Shown piece by piece: positions 9,667 to 17,835 of a DNA stretch of 64,000 nucleotides; within the stretch, counting starts at the first letter, position 1, and the number at the start of each line of letters is the position of its first letter. This stretch comes from Diaphorobacter nitroreducens (GTDB lineage Bacteria; Pseudomonadota; Gammaproteobacteria; Burkholderiales; Burkholderiaceae_C), in NCBI GenBank assembly GCA_003755025.1, contig RJVL01000003.1, positions 62,001 to 126,000 on the forward strand, in the 5' to 3' direction. The position numbers were made by a program, and so were the translations under genes. The notes under the pieces were generated by a model. The model had not been told where the DNA came from. It worked only from the letters and a program-made list of their open reading frames with translations, and did not search any database.

Positions 9667-11175
9667 ATGTGTGGAATTGTCGGCGTGGTCAGCACGGCCC
9701 CCGTGAATCAGCTGATCTATGACGCCTTGCTGCTGCTGCAGCACCGGGGACAGGACGCCGCGGGCATCGTCACGCAGCAAGGGCGCAAGTTCTTCATGCA
9801 CAAGGCCAAGGGCATGGTGCGCGACGTGTTTCGCACGCGCAACATGCGCGCACTGCCCGGCACCATCGGCCTGGGGCAGGTGCGCTATCCCACCGCGGGC
9901 AATGCCTCCAGCGAGGAGGAGGCCCAGCCGTTCTACGTGAACGCGCCGTTCGGCATCGTGATGGTGCACAACGGCAACCTCACCAACGCCAAGCAGCTGC
10001 GCGGCGAACTGGCCGACACCGACCACCGCCACACCAACACCGAGAGCGACTCCGAAGTGCTGCTCAACGTGCTGGCGCATGAGTTGGCGCGCGCCACCAG
10101 CGGCGCGCCGCTGCAGTCCGAGGACGTGTTCAAGGCCGTGCGCGCGGTGCACAAGCGCGTCAAGGGCTCCTACGCCGTGATCGCGCTGATCGCCGGCTAC
10201 GGCCTGCTGGCGTTCCGCGACCCGTTTGGCATCCGCCCGCTGTGCATGGGCCGCGGCGCGGACGGCACCGTGATGCTGGCGAGCGAATCCGTGGCGCTGG
10301 AGGGCACGACCCAGGTGCTGGACCGTGACGTCGCGCCCGGCGAGGCCGTGTTCGTGCACGCCGACGGCCGCGTGGAAACCCAGCAGTGCGCCGAGAACCC
10401 GCACCTCAACCCCTGCGTGTTCGAGTACGTGTATTTGGCGCGTCCCGACTCGGTGATGGACGGCATCTCGGTCTACCAGGCGCGACTGAACATGGGCGAG
10501 ACGCTGGCCAAGCGCGTGATCTCCACCGTGCCTCCCAGCGAGATCGACGCCATCATCCCCATCCCCGAATCCAGCCGCCCCAGCGCCATGCAGCTCGCGC
10601 AGCTGCTGGGCATTCCGTACCGCGAGGGCTTCGTCAAGAACCGCTACGTGGGCCGCACCTTCATCATGCCGGGGCAGGGCGTGCGCAAGAAGTCGGTGCG
10701 CCAGAAGCTCAACGCTATCGGCAGCGAGTTCAAGGGCCGCAAGGTGCTGCTGGTAGACGACTCCATCGTGCGTGGCACCACCTCGAAGGAGATCGTGCAG
10801 ATGGCGCGCGACGCCGGCGCGGTGAAGGTCTACCTGGCTTCTGCCGCGCCGCCGGTGCGCCACCCCAATGTCTATGGCATCGACATGCCCACGCGCTCCG
10901 AGCTGGTCGCGCACGGCCGCACGGTGGAGGAGATCCGCCAGCTGATCGGCGCCGACGCACTGATTTACCAAGACGTCGAGGCCATGAAGCAGGCCGTGGG
11001 CAAGATCAACCGCAAGGTGGAGGGGTTCGAGGCCTCGTGCTTCGACGGCGTGTACATCACCGGCGACATCTCCGACGAGGAAGTGACGGCGCTCAACGAG
11101 GGCCGCAACCGGGGTGGTGAAGAGGAGCAGGAAGACACCTCCCGGCTGTCCCTGCCCAACGCCCAGGAGGCGTGA
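9667..11175 (+). CDS. purF: Amidophosphoribosyltransferase
   Basis: A 502-residue enzyme catalysing the first committed step of purine synthesis (PRPP plus glutamine to phosphoribosylamine). The start at 9667 gives MCGIVGVV, leaving Cys as the N-terminal nucleophile of the class II glutamine amidotransferase domain after Met removal. Earlier in-frame starts would hide it and are rejected. The PRPP-binding motif KVLLVDDSIVRGTTSKEIV lies at about 358-376. A GC-rich hairpin at 9630-9647 occupies the short leader after cvpA. The C-terminus carries an acidic tail beyond the catalytic core. Confidence 0.97.
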   Translation: MCGIVGVVSTAPVNQLIYDALLLLQHRGQDAAGIVTQQGRKFFMHKAKGMVRDVFRTRNMRALPGTIGLGQVRYPTAGNASSEEEAQPFYVNAPFGIVMVHNGNLTNAKQLRGELADTDHRHTNTESDSEVLLNVLAHELARATSGAPLQSEDVFKAVRAVHKRVKGSYAVIALIAGYGLLAFRDPFGIRPLCMGRGADGTVMLASESVALEGTTQVLDRDVAPGEAVFVHADGRVETQQCAENPHLNPCVFEYVYLARPDSVMDGISVYQARLNMGETLAKRVISTVPPSEIDAIIPIPESSRPSAMQLAQLLGIPYREGFVKNRYVGRTFIMPGQGVRKKSVRQKLNAIGSEFKGRKVLLVDDSIVRGTTSKEIVQMARDAGAVKVYLASAAPPVRHPNVYGIDMPTRSELVAHGRTVEEIRQLIGADALIYQDVEAMKQAVGKINRKVEGFEASCFDGVYITGDISDEEVTALNEGRNRGGEEEQEDTSRLSLPNAQEA

Positions 11176-11183
11176 GTACACTC

Positions 11184-11206
11184 GCGCTCATCAAAAAGAT
11201 GAGCGC
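11184..11206 (+). terminator. Hairpin after purF
   Basis: A perfect 9-bp stem (GCGCTCATC / GATGAGCGC) with an A5 loop begins 8 bases after the purF stop. The downstream sequence is only moderately T-rich, so it may be a weak terminator or an RNA-stabilising end before the metZ leader. Confidence 0.5.
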
Positions 11207-11208
11207 CT

Positions 11209-11288
11209 TGCGCTTGTTTGTACTGGGTTTCAGTGTAAAAAATGGCTGAAGTCCAGGTACAGCAAGCGCTATCAGCTCCTATTTTTTA
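11209..11288. repeat. Dispersed short repeat element, copy 3
   Basis: Between purF and metZ. Contains GCGCTTG, then about 40 unrelated-looking bases, then CAGCAAGCGCTATCAGCTCCTATTTTTT in two pieces (CAGCAAGCGCTATCAG, CTCCTATTTTTT). The AAGCGCTATCAGCT core matches other copies in this window. It lies just upstream of the metZ start and may form its leader. Confidence 0.6.
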
Positions 11289-11305
11289 GAACAAGGACCG
11301 CCACC

Positions 11306-12520
11306 GTGACCGATCAACCCCTGCCCGAGGGGCTGCGCCCTGAGACCCTCGCCGTTCGCGAGGCCGTCGCGCGCAGCCAGTGGGGCGAGCACAGCGAGGC
11401 GCTGTACATGACCAGCAGCTTCGTGCAGAGCGACTGCGAAAGCGCCGCACGCCGCTTCGCCAACGAAGAGCCGGGCTACACCTACACCCGCACCGCCAAC
11501 CCCACGGTCAGCAGTTTCGAGCGCCGCCTGGCGGCCATGGAGGGCACGGAATGCGCGGTGGCCACCAGCACCGGCATGTCGGCCATCCTGCTGATGGCGC
11601 TCACCGTGCTCAAGAGCGGCGACCACGTGGTGGCCTCGCAGTCCATGTTCGGCTCCACGCTCAAGCTGCTCGGGTCGGAGATGGCGCGCTTCGGCGTAGA
11701 GACGACCTTTGTCTCGCAGACCGACCTGCAGTCGTGGGAGACGGCCATCCGCCCGAACACCCGCTTGCTGTTTGCCGAGACACCGACCAACCCGCTGGGC
11801 GACCTGTGTGACATCGCCGCACTGGCGCAGATCGCGCATGCGCGCGGCCTGCTGTTGGCGGTGGACAACAGCTTCTGCTCGCCCGCGCTGCAGCGCCCGG
11901 CGCAATTGGGCGCTGACCTGGTGGTCTACTCGGGCACCAAACTGCTGGACGGCCAGGGCCGCGTGATGGCGGGCGCCGTGTGCGGCACCACTGCGCTGGT
12001 GGACAAGGTCATGGGCACTTTCATGCGCAGCGCCGGGCTGAACCTGTCGCCGTTCAACGCATGGGTCGTGCTCAAGGGGCTGGAGACGCTGTCGCTGCGC
12101 GTGCGCGCGCAAAGCGCTGCGGCTTTGGAACTGGCGACCTGGCTGGCCACACATCCCAAGGTGGCGCGCGTGCACTATTCGGGCCTGGCTAGTCATCCGC
12201 AGCATGCATTGGCCATGCGCCAGCAGGGCGGCATGGGCGGCCCGGTGCTAGCGTTCGACGTGGTGGGGCAAGGCGCGGCGCAGCTGCGCGCGAATGCCTT
12301 CCACGTCATCGACAGCACGCGCGTGTGCTCCATCACCGCCAACTTGGGCGACGTGAAGACCACCATCACCCATCCGGCCAGCACCTCGCACGGGCGCCTC
12401 ACGGAAGAGCAACGCCAGGCGGCCGGCATCGGCCAGGGGCTGATCCGCGTCTCCGTAGGCCTGGAACATATCGACGATCTGAAGACAGACCTTTGCCGAG
12501 GCCTGGACACCCTGCCATGA
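11306..12520 (+). CDS. metZ: O-succinylhomoserine sulfhydrylase
   Basis: A 404-residue PLP enzyme of the Cys/Met metabolism family that makes homocysteine directly from O-succinylhomoserine and sulfide. The GTG at 11306 is chosen: it has AAGGA upstream, and the longer frame would run back through the repeat and into purF. Visible motifs are [23 protein letters not shown], the PLP lysine region [17 protein letters not shown] and [16 protein letters not shown]. The K-LLDGQGR signature separates MetZ from MetB/MetC. The stop overlaps the gltX start (ATGA). Confidence 0.94.
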   Translation: MTDQPLPEGLRPETLAVREAVARSQWGEHSEALYMTSSFVQSDCESAARRFANEEPGYTYTRTANPTVSSFERRLAAMEGTECAVATSTGMSAILLMALTVLKSGDHVVASQSMFGSTLKLLGSEMARFGVETTFVSQTDLQSWETAIRPNTRLLFAETPTNPLGDLCDIAALAQIAHARGLLLAVDNSFCSPALQRPAQLGADLVVYSGTKLLDGQGRVMAGAVCGTTALVDKVMGTFMRSAGLNLSPFNAWVVLKGLETLSLRVRAQSAAALELATWLATHPKVARVHYSGLASHPQHALAMRQQGGMGGPVLAFDVVGQGAAQLRANAFHVIDSTRVCSITANLGDVKTTITHPASTSHGRLTEEQRQAAGIGQGLIRVSVGLEHIDDLKTDLCRGLDTLP

Positions 12521-13926
12521 CACAACAACAAGTACGCACCCGTTTCGCCCCGTCGCCCACGGGCTTCATCCACCTGGGCAACATCCGCTCCGCGCTCTAT
12601 CCCTGGGCCTTCGCGCGTGCCAACGACGGTGTGTTCATCCTGCGCATTGAGGACACTGATCTGGAGCGTTCCACTCAGGCCTCGGTCGACGTCATCCTGG
12701 AGGGCATGTCCTGGCTGCAGCTCGACCATGACGAGGGCCCGTACTACCAGATGCAGCGCATGGAGCGCTACAAGGAAGTCCTGGCCCAACTGCAGGCTGC
12801 GGGCCATGTCTATCCTTGCTACATGAGCGTGGAAGAGCTCGACGCCTTGCGTGAGCGCCAGATGGCCGCGAAGGAAAAGCCCCGCTATGACGGCACTTGG
12901 CGCCCCGAGCCCGGCAAGGTGCTGCCGCCCGTGCCGGAAGGCGTGAAGCCTGTGCTGCGCTTCAAGACGCCCCAGGACGGCGTGGTCGGCTGGGACGACA
13001 AGTGCAAGGGGCGCATCGAGTTCCAGAACAGCGAGCTGGACGACCTGGTCATCGCGCGCCCGGACGGCACGCCCACCTACAACTTCTGCGTTTGCGTGGA
13101 CGACATGGACATGCGCATCACCCACGTGATTCGCGGCGACGACCATGTGAACAACACACCGCGCCAGATCCACATCTTCGAGGCCCTGGGCGCCACTGTG
13201 CCCGTGTTTGCCCACCTGCCCACCGTGCTCAACGAGCAGGGTGAGAAGATGAGCAAGCGCAACGGTGCCAAGGCCGTGACGCAGTACCGCGACGAGGGCT
13301 ATCTGCCCGACGCCATGGTCAACTACCTGGCCCGATTGGGCTGGAGCCATGGCGATGACGAGATCTTCAGCCGCGCGCAATTCCTGGAGTGGTTCAACCT
13401 GGATCACCTGGGCCGCAGCGCCGGCCAGTTCGACGAGGCCAAGCTGCGCTGGGTGAACGCACAGCATCTCAAGGCCATGGAAGATGCGCAGTTGGCAGCA
13501 CTCGTCCGGCCCTTCGTCGTGCAGGCGGGTGTTCCAGAGGCGCAGTTGGATGCTGATGACCGCTTGCCGCGCATCTGCGCGCTGTTCAAAGACCGCTGCG
13601 AAACGCTGGTGGACCTGGCACGCTGGGCGCGCGTGTTCTATGTGGACGCCATCGAGCCCGATGCAGACGACTTCGCGAAGCACGTGACTGAGACCGCCGC
13701 ACCGGCGCTCGACGCCTTTGCCGCCGCCATGGAAACCGTGGCGTGGAACAAGGATGCGATCAACGCTGCGATCAAGGATGTCCTCAAGCAGCTGGGTTTG
13801 AAGATGCCGCAACTCGCTATGCCCGTGCGGGTGCTGACCATGGGTACCGCGCATACGCCGTCGGTGGATGCCGTGCTCGAACTGCTGGGTCGCGAAAAAA
13901 TCCTCGCGCGATTGAAAAGTCGCTAA
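12517..13926 (+). CDS. gltX: Glutamate-tRNA ligase
   Basis: A 469-residue class I aminoacyl-tRNA synthetase. The HIGH-type motif is [16 protein letters not shown] at about 12-27 and the KMSKS motif is EKMSKRNGA at about 243-251. Length matches bacterial GluRS; the C-terminal anticodon-binding domain is complete. The start overlaps metZ by four bases. The tRNA-Glu genes lie just downstream; the promoter for the tRNA cluster begins inside the last codons of this gene. Confidence 0.97.
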   Translation: MTQQQVRTRFAPSPTGFIHLGNIRSALYPWAFARANDGVFILRIEDTDLERSTQASVDVILEGMSWLQLDHDEGPYYQMQRMERYKEVLAQLQAAGHVYPCYMSVEELDALRERQMAAKEKPRYDGTWRPEPGKVLPPVPEGVKPVLRFKTPQDGVVGWDDKCKGRIEFQNSELDDLVIARPDGTPTYNFCVCVDDMDMRITHVIRGDDHVNNTPRQIHIFEALGATVPVFAHLPTVLNEQGEKMSKRNGAKAVTQYRDEGYLPDAMVNYLARLGWSHGDDEIFSRAQFLEWFNLDHLGRSAGQFDEAKLRWVNAQHLKAMEDAQLAALVRPFVVQAGVPEAQLDADDRLPRICALFKDRCETLVDLARWARVFYVDAIEPDADDFAKHVTETAAPALDAFAAAMETVAWNKDAINAAIKDVLKQLGLKMPQLAMPVRVLTMGTAHTPSVDAVLELLGREKILARLKSR

Positions 13927-13941
13927 AAACCTGTCTATAAT
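13912..13941 (+). promoter_or_regulatory. Sigma70 promoter of the tRNA cluster
   Basis: TTGAAA (13912-13917) and a perfect TATAAT (13936-13941) are separated by 18 bases. The -35 overlaps the end of gltX. The predicted start is about 45 bases before the first tRNA. The GC-rich sequence soon after the -10 is compatible with a stable RNA promoter. Confidence 0.75.
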
Positions 13942-13991
13942 TCAAGGCTCAGGTGATGACGACAGTTAAGAAATTAAATGTCGAAGTCAAA

Positions 13992-14067
<76 letters not shown>

Positions 14068-14099
14068 CCTGATGATTTGAACGGAAGTTCTTAGGTTTT

Positions 14100-14175
14100 G
14101 ACCCTATCGTCTAGAGGCCTAGGACATCACCCTTTCACGGTGAGTACCGGGGTTCGAATCCCCGTAGGGTCGCCA
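14100..14175 (+). tRNA. tRNA-Glu(TTC), first copy
   Basis: A 76-base cloverleaf with acceptor GACCCTA / TAGGGTC, encoded CCA and the anticodon loop CTTTCAC between TCACC and GGTGA, giving TTC. The T-loop GGTTCGAATCC is standard. Separated by 32 bases from tRNA-Ala. Confidence 0.97.
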
Positions 14176-14221
14176 AGTTTGGCTGCACTTGATTCGCAAG
14201 AATGCAAGCAGCTACCGACGC

Positions 14222-14298
14222 GGAGTGGTAGTTCAGTCGGTTAGAATACCGGCCTGTCACGCCGGGGGTCGCGGGTTCGAGTCCCGTCCACTCCGCCA
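14222..14298 (+). tRNA. tRNA-Asp(GTC), first copy
   Basis: A 77-base cloverleaf with acceptor GGAGTGG / CCACTCC, encoded CCA and anticodon loop CTGTCAC, giving GTC. It is nearly identical to the E. coli tRNA-Asp in the D- and T-arms. Ends the first trio. Confidence 0.97.
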
Positions 14299-14302
14299 TC
14301 TT

Positions 14303-14378
<76 letters not shown>

Positions 14379-14409
14379 AGATTTGTTGGTTTGCAAGTTT
14401 CTAGGTTTT

Positions 14410-14485
14410 GACCCTATCGTCTAGAGGCCTAGGACATCACCCTTTCACGGTGAGTACCGGGGTTCGAATCCCCGTAGGGTCGCCA
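14410..14485 (+). tRNA. tRNA-Glu(TTC), second copy
   Basis: Identical to the tRNA-Glu at 14100-14175. The spacer before it keeps the last bases TAGGTTTT of the first spacer but is otherwise different. Confidence 0.97.
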
Positions 14486-14542
14486 AGTTTTGTGGCACTT
14501 GGCTCGGTTGCATTAGCAACAGGGCAAAAGTCACACCGACGC

Positions 14543-14619
14543 GGAGTGGTAGTTCAGTCGGTTAGAATACCGGCCTGTCACGCCGGGGGTCGCGGGTTCG
14601 AGTCCCGTCCACTCCGCCA
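14543..14619 (+). tRNA. tRNA-Asp(GTC), second copy
   Basis: Identical to the tRNA-Asp at 14222-14298, including the CGACGC bases just upstream. Last gene of the array; a strong terminator follows after 11 bases. Confidence 0.97.
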
Positions 14620-14630
14620 ATATCAAAAAA

Positions 14631-14663
14631 GCCGCTGCAAAATTATTTGCAGCGGCTTTTTTT
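14631..14663 (+). terminator. Intrinsic terminator of the tRNA array
   Basis: A perfect 11-bp stem (GCCGCTGCAAA / TTTGCAGCGGC) with an ATTA loop is followed by seven T. A-rich sequence on the left lets it serve the convergent lnt-like gene (stop at 14679) as well. Confidence 0.93.
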
Positions 14664-14678
14664 CTGTGTTTTCAGAAT

Positions 14679-16235
14679 TTATTGCGACAGCCAAGCAGCT
14701 ATGCGGACATAGGGCGTCGCTCCGCTACGTGGCTGAATGTCCATGGTTCCACTCCCGGCATGTCCAATCAGGCTACTGAGAATCTGTCCATTCGCATCAA
14801 TAAATGCGCTAAACCCTACGTTGTTTGCACGTACTAGCGGTTTTTGTGCTTCGGCCGCGCGCACGCGCGCAATTGTCAGCGCTTGCGCCACGTAAAAACT
14901 GGACGCAATCCACGAATCACTCGACACGTTGACCAGAAGACTCGCATCTATCGCTTGACGGGCGGCTTTGCCAGGGTAGGCGAGTTCGCTGCAAATCGTC
15001 GGTCCAAGTGGCACGCCCGCAGCGATCAACGGGGGTTGTACCGATGCTCCAGGTAGAAAATCGGCTAGAGGATATCGATACAGATATGGATAAGCCCAAC
15101 TCAGGGCTGGTGTGTCGGGCAAGTATTCGGTGAATGGCAGAAGTAACTCCTTGACATAGGTCTCGGCGGTTCCTGCACCGTCGATGTGAATCAAAGTGTT
15201 CTGCTGTGCACCTCCCTCTGTACCGGGCATAACGGTTTGAAACGCAAACCCCGGCATCCCAAACAGGAGCGATACACGCGAAATGCGTGCGGCTTCTACT
15301 ACGGCGCGGCGGTAGTTTGCCGGCAGCACTCCTGGCCGCTGTACCAAAAATAACTCTGGAAATACGACGATATTGGCCTCTGGATTCTGTGCCGCGGCAT
15401 ACAGCGCGGCCATTGCTTCCAATTGTTCTGTTGGGTTGTATTTTGTGTCTTCTGACCAGTGGGTATGCACGAGCCTGACAGCGATAGGGTGCTCCATGGC
15501 GCGAGTCCAAGCCACATGCTGCAATGACCAGCCGGCTATGCAGGCCAGAACCCATGCGGTGGTGAGTTTGAAGAGACGGCCGCTCTGGCGAAAGCGCTGA
15601 ATAGATTGGAGGCAAGCAGCTGCAATCGCCCATATGGCAAGCGCGACGCCAGTGCTACCCGCTATGGGATACAGGCCGCGCAATATGGCGTTGTCCACCT
15701 GGCTGTAACCCAGTAGTCCCCAGGGTAGCGCCCAGAACCCCATGGTGCGTATCACTTCGGCAGAGGTCCAGCCTAAGCCCGTGCACGCTGCCAGTGCCAA
15801 CATACCCCGCTTTTGCAGAGCACGGCAGCCTGCGCGCAGAGTTGCAAAGCAAACGCAATAGAGAGCGGTGTGAAAAGCCACCAGCACGCCGCACACCAGC
15901 AGTGTGTCGCCGAGATCGTTAGCGGGTGGTCGATAAATCCCAAGCCCCACCCAAAACAATGCTCCGATCAGAAAGGAGCAGGCAAACACAGAAAAAGCGC
16001 GCAACTCATGCAGGAAAGAAATTTGCTGCCTGAGCACCGTCAAGAGAACGACGGCGGCGGCGATAGCGATAGGCGCCGCAGCCCGGGGCTCGGACAAGGC
16101 CAATCCGGCGCATAACCCCGCCCCACAGGATAGTGCGACGCTAAGAGTGGTGGTCGGACGATGCCCCACTGCAGATTTATGTAGCGTGTGGTGAAAAATG
16201 GCTTTCTTTCTAAGAAAACGCTTGGGATGAAACAA
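14679..16235 (-). CDS. lnt: Apolipoprotein N-acyltransferase-like protein (Lnt)
   Basis: About 518 residues from a TTG at 16235; a GTG at 16169 is an alternative and neither has a clear ribosome site. The N-terminal third holds several membrane helices (about residues 30-230). The C-terminal nitrilase domain shows the catalytic triad positions: Glu in VVFPELF, Lys in YVKELLLPFTEYLP and Cys in TICSELAYP, plus VNVSSDSWI near the active site. Lnt adds the third acyl chain to lipoproteins in the periplasm. The gene is visibly richer in A+T than core genes and lies next to the Tad locus, which encodes at least three lipoproteins. It may be a second, acquired Lnt rather than the housekeeping copy. 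Confidence 0.85.
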   Translation of the reverse strand: MFHPKRFLRKKAIFHHTLHKSAVGHRPTTTLSVALSCGAGLCAGLALSEPRAAAPIAIAAAVVLLTVLRQQISFLHELRAFSVFACSFLIGALFWVGLGIYRPPANDLGDTLLVCGVLVAFHTALYCVCFATLRAGCRALQKRGMLALAACTGLGWTSAEVIRTMGFWALPWGLLGYSQVDNAILRGLYPIAGSTGVALAIWAIAAACLQSIQRFRQSGRLFKLTTAWVLACIAGWSLQHVAWTRAMEHPIAVRLVHTHWSEDTKYNPTEQLEAMAALYAAAQNPEANIVVFPELFLVQRPGVLPANYRRAVVEAARISRVSLLFGMPGFAFQTVMPGTEGGAQQNTLIHIDGAGTAETYVKELLLPFTEYLPDTPALSWAYPYLYRYPLADFLPGASVQPPLIAAGVPLGPTICSELAYPGKAARQAIDASLLVNVSSDSWIASSFYVAQALTIARVRAAEAQKPLVRANNVGFSAFIDANGQILSSLIGHAGSGTMDIQPRSGATPYVRIAAWLSQ

Positions 16236-16362
16236 CGGTGAACCACAAGCGACCCCAAGAGGGGAAGGATCTACTCTCGCTATGGAAGTTTGAGAATCAT
16301 TAATTTACATATAAGTTAAATAGAAACTCTTTGAAAACTATTGCTCTACTTGTACGCAAAAA

Positions 16363-16401
16363 ATTACATTTGTCCAATGTGGGTTTGAAACATAATGTAA
16401 T
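16363..16401 (+). promoter_or_regulatory. Candidate promoter with inverted repeat upstream of flp
   Basis: TTGTCC (16370-16375) and TAATGT (16393-16398) are separated by 17 bases and are bracketed by a perfect 8-bp inverted repeat, ATTACATT (16363-16370) and AATGTAAT (16394-16401). The region is A+T rich compared with the surroundings. It would give a leader of about 110 bases before the pilin gene. A regulator binding the repeat would cover the promoter. Confidence 0.35.
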
Positions 16402-16517
16402 CAAAGTAAGCGTGCTAGTTTTGTCACATTCATCAGGGGTAGGAGTCCATAAGATGCGCTTCGCACGCGGGGTTCAGCCCAGCATGTGGTTTTATTTTTA
16501 CTTCTGAGGAGGGATAT

Positions 16518-16799
16518 ATGCTTTTTTCTACGAACCAGTCGCTTCGCAAAGTACGTGGTCAGGGAATGACTGAATACATCATCATCGTGGCGCTAATCGC
16601 CATTGCTGCTATCGGTGTTTATAGCGCTTTTGGTAATGTGGTAAAGGGGCAGACGGGTGCCATGGCCGCTGAGCTGGGCGGTAAGGATGGTTCAAGTGCT
16701 GCCAATCTGGCGAAGACGCAGGCAGAGGGTGCTGGTTCGCGTGGTTCTTCCAAGCACACTCTGGAGAATTTCCAAGATTCTGCAGCCAAGGGTCGCTGA
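16518..16799 (+). CDS. flp: Flp-type major pilin (Flp/Fap family)
   Basis: A 93-residue prepilin with a strong ribosome site (GAGGAGG). The leader MLFSTNQSLRKVRG ends in Gly, followed by QGMTEY, the G/xxxxEY cleavage pattern of Flp pilins, and a hydrophobic helix IIIVALIAIAAIGVYSAF. Classical Flp pilins are 50-80 residues; this one has an extra polar tail (about 47-93) rich in Gly, Ser and Ala. It opens the Tad locus. A terminator-like hairpin directly after it should make it far more abundant than the downstream machinery. Confidence 0.93.
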   Translation: MLFSTNQSLRKVRGQGMTEYIIIVALIAIAAIGVYSAFGNVVKGQTGAMAAELGGKDGSSAANLAKTQAEGAGSRGSSKHTLENFQDSAAKGR

Positions 16800-16810
16800 T
16801 ATCGGTGATC

Positions 16811-16850
16811 TGCTTGGTAGCCCAGTGGCTACCGAGCAGGGTCCCGTTTT
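16811..16850 (+). terminator. Terminator/attenuator after flp
   Basis: A 12-bp stem (TGCTTGGTAGCC / GGCTACCGAGCA, one G-T pair) with a CAGT loop starts 12 bases after the flp stop and is followed by GTCCCGTTTT. The T-run is short, so partial read-through into the tad operon is likely. Confidence 0.65.
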
Positions 16851-16889
16851 AATGGTGATGATGATTTTGGGTGTGTGAAAGGTTTTGAA

Positions 16890-17765
16890 GTGCGGGTAAT
16901 TGGTGGAATAACAAAAAGTATTTGTTGCGCGAAGTGGTTGGCGTCTGTTTTGCTTTTTGTTGGATTGACACCCGCGTGGGCGCAAACCCATTCACTCCTT
17001 TCCGGTATGCCTGGATACAAGGCACAGCCCCCCAAAGTGGTTGAATTTGGTAGTTACACGGAAGGCGACCTTTTCTATTGCCAGCCTGGTAAGCGGTGCA
17101 CCAGTGGCGACCCTGGGTTTAACGACGAAGGAAAGCTTGTTGCCGAGGGTAAAGTCACGGTGCAGCGCTATTCGACGGAAAAGCCGGCAGGGACACTTGC
17201 CGTGTTTCGGAACTATGAAAATGCCATCCGTGAAATGGGCGGCAGGCGCCTGACCTATACATCAACGCATGACACGACCAATGTCTTTCTGATCGATCGA
17301 CAAGGTGCAAAGGTATGGATCGTGCTGTCCAACGCATACGACAGTGGCTACCAACTGACCTATATCGAGGCCAAGCCTCTGCAGCAGGTGGTGAAAGCAG
17401 GGCAATTGGCAGATGCCATCCACAAGCAGGGCTTTGCGACTCTCTACATCAACTTTGATAACAACAAATCGGACGTAAAGCCTGAGGCCAAGCCTGCCAT
17501 GGAAGAAGTGGTGGCCTTGCTCAAGGCTGATAGCGTGCTGCGGCTGTCGATTGAGGGGCATACCGACAACGTGGGGAACGCGGTGACAAATAAAACGCTT
17601 TCGCAGGCTAGGGCTCAGAGCGTAGTGAAGGCACTGGTGGCGAGCGGCATTGATGCCAAGCGCCTGCAGGCAAAGGGCTTTGGCAGCGAAGTGCCGGTTG
17701 CCGATAACCGGTCGGAAGAAGGCCGCGCCAAGAACCGGCGGGTGGAACTGGTCAAACTGAAATAA
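16890..17765 (+). CDS. OmpA-family peptidoglycan-binding protein of the Tad locus
   Basis: About 291 residues if started at the GTG at 16890, which has GAAAGG 7 bases upstream; a GTG at 16875 is the other option. A signal peptide ends near GLTPAWAQ. The N-terminal 150 residues have no family I recognise. The C-terminal OmpA-like domain (about 180-290) shows LSIEGHTDNVGN, LSQARAQSVVKALV and the RAKNRRVEL motif that binds diaminopimelate. Such proteins anchor envelope machines to the cell wall. OmpA-like proteins appear in several tad loci, where they may seat the secretin. Confidence 0.85.
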   Translation: MRVIGGITKSICCAKWLASVLLFVGLTPAWAQTHSLLSGMPGYKAQPPKVVEFGSYTEGDLFYCQPGKRCTSGDPGFNDEGKLVAEGKVTVQRYSTEKPAGTLAVFRNYENAIREMGGRRLTYTSTHDTTNVFLIDRQGAKVWIVLSNAYDSGYQLTYIEAKPLQQVVKAGQLADAIHKQGFATLYINFDNNKSDVKPEAKPAMEEVVALLKADSVLRLSIEGHTDNVGNAVTNKTLSQARAQSVVKALVASGIDAKRLQAKGFGSEVPVADNRSEEGRAKNRRVELVKLK

Positions 17766-17835
17766 CAGCGTAGGGATTGCACCCTGCGCACTGTGGCCCT
17801 CAGGGCTGTGTGCAATGTTGCGAGGGAGGGCGGAT

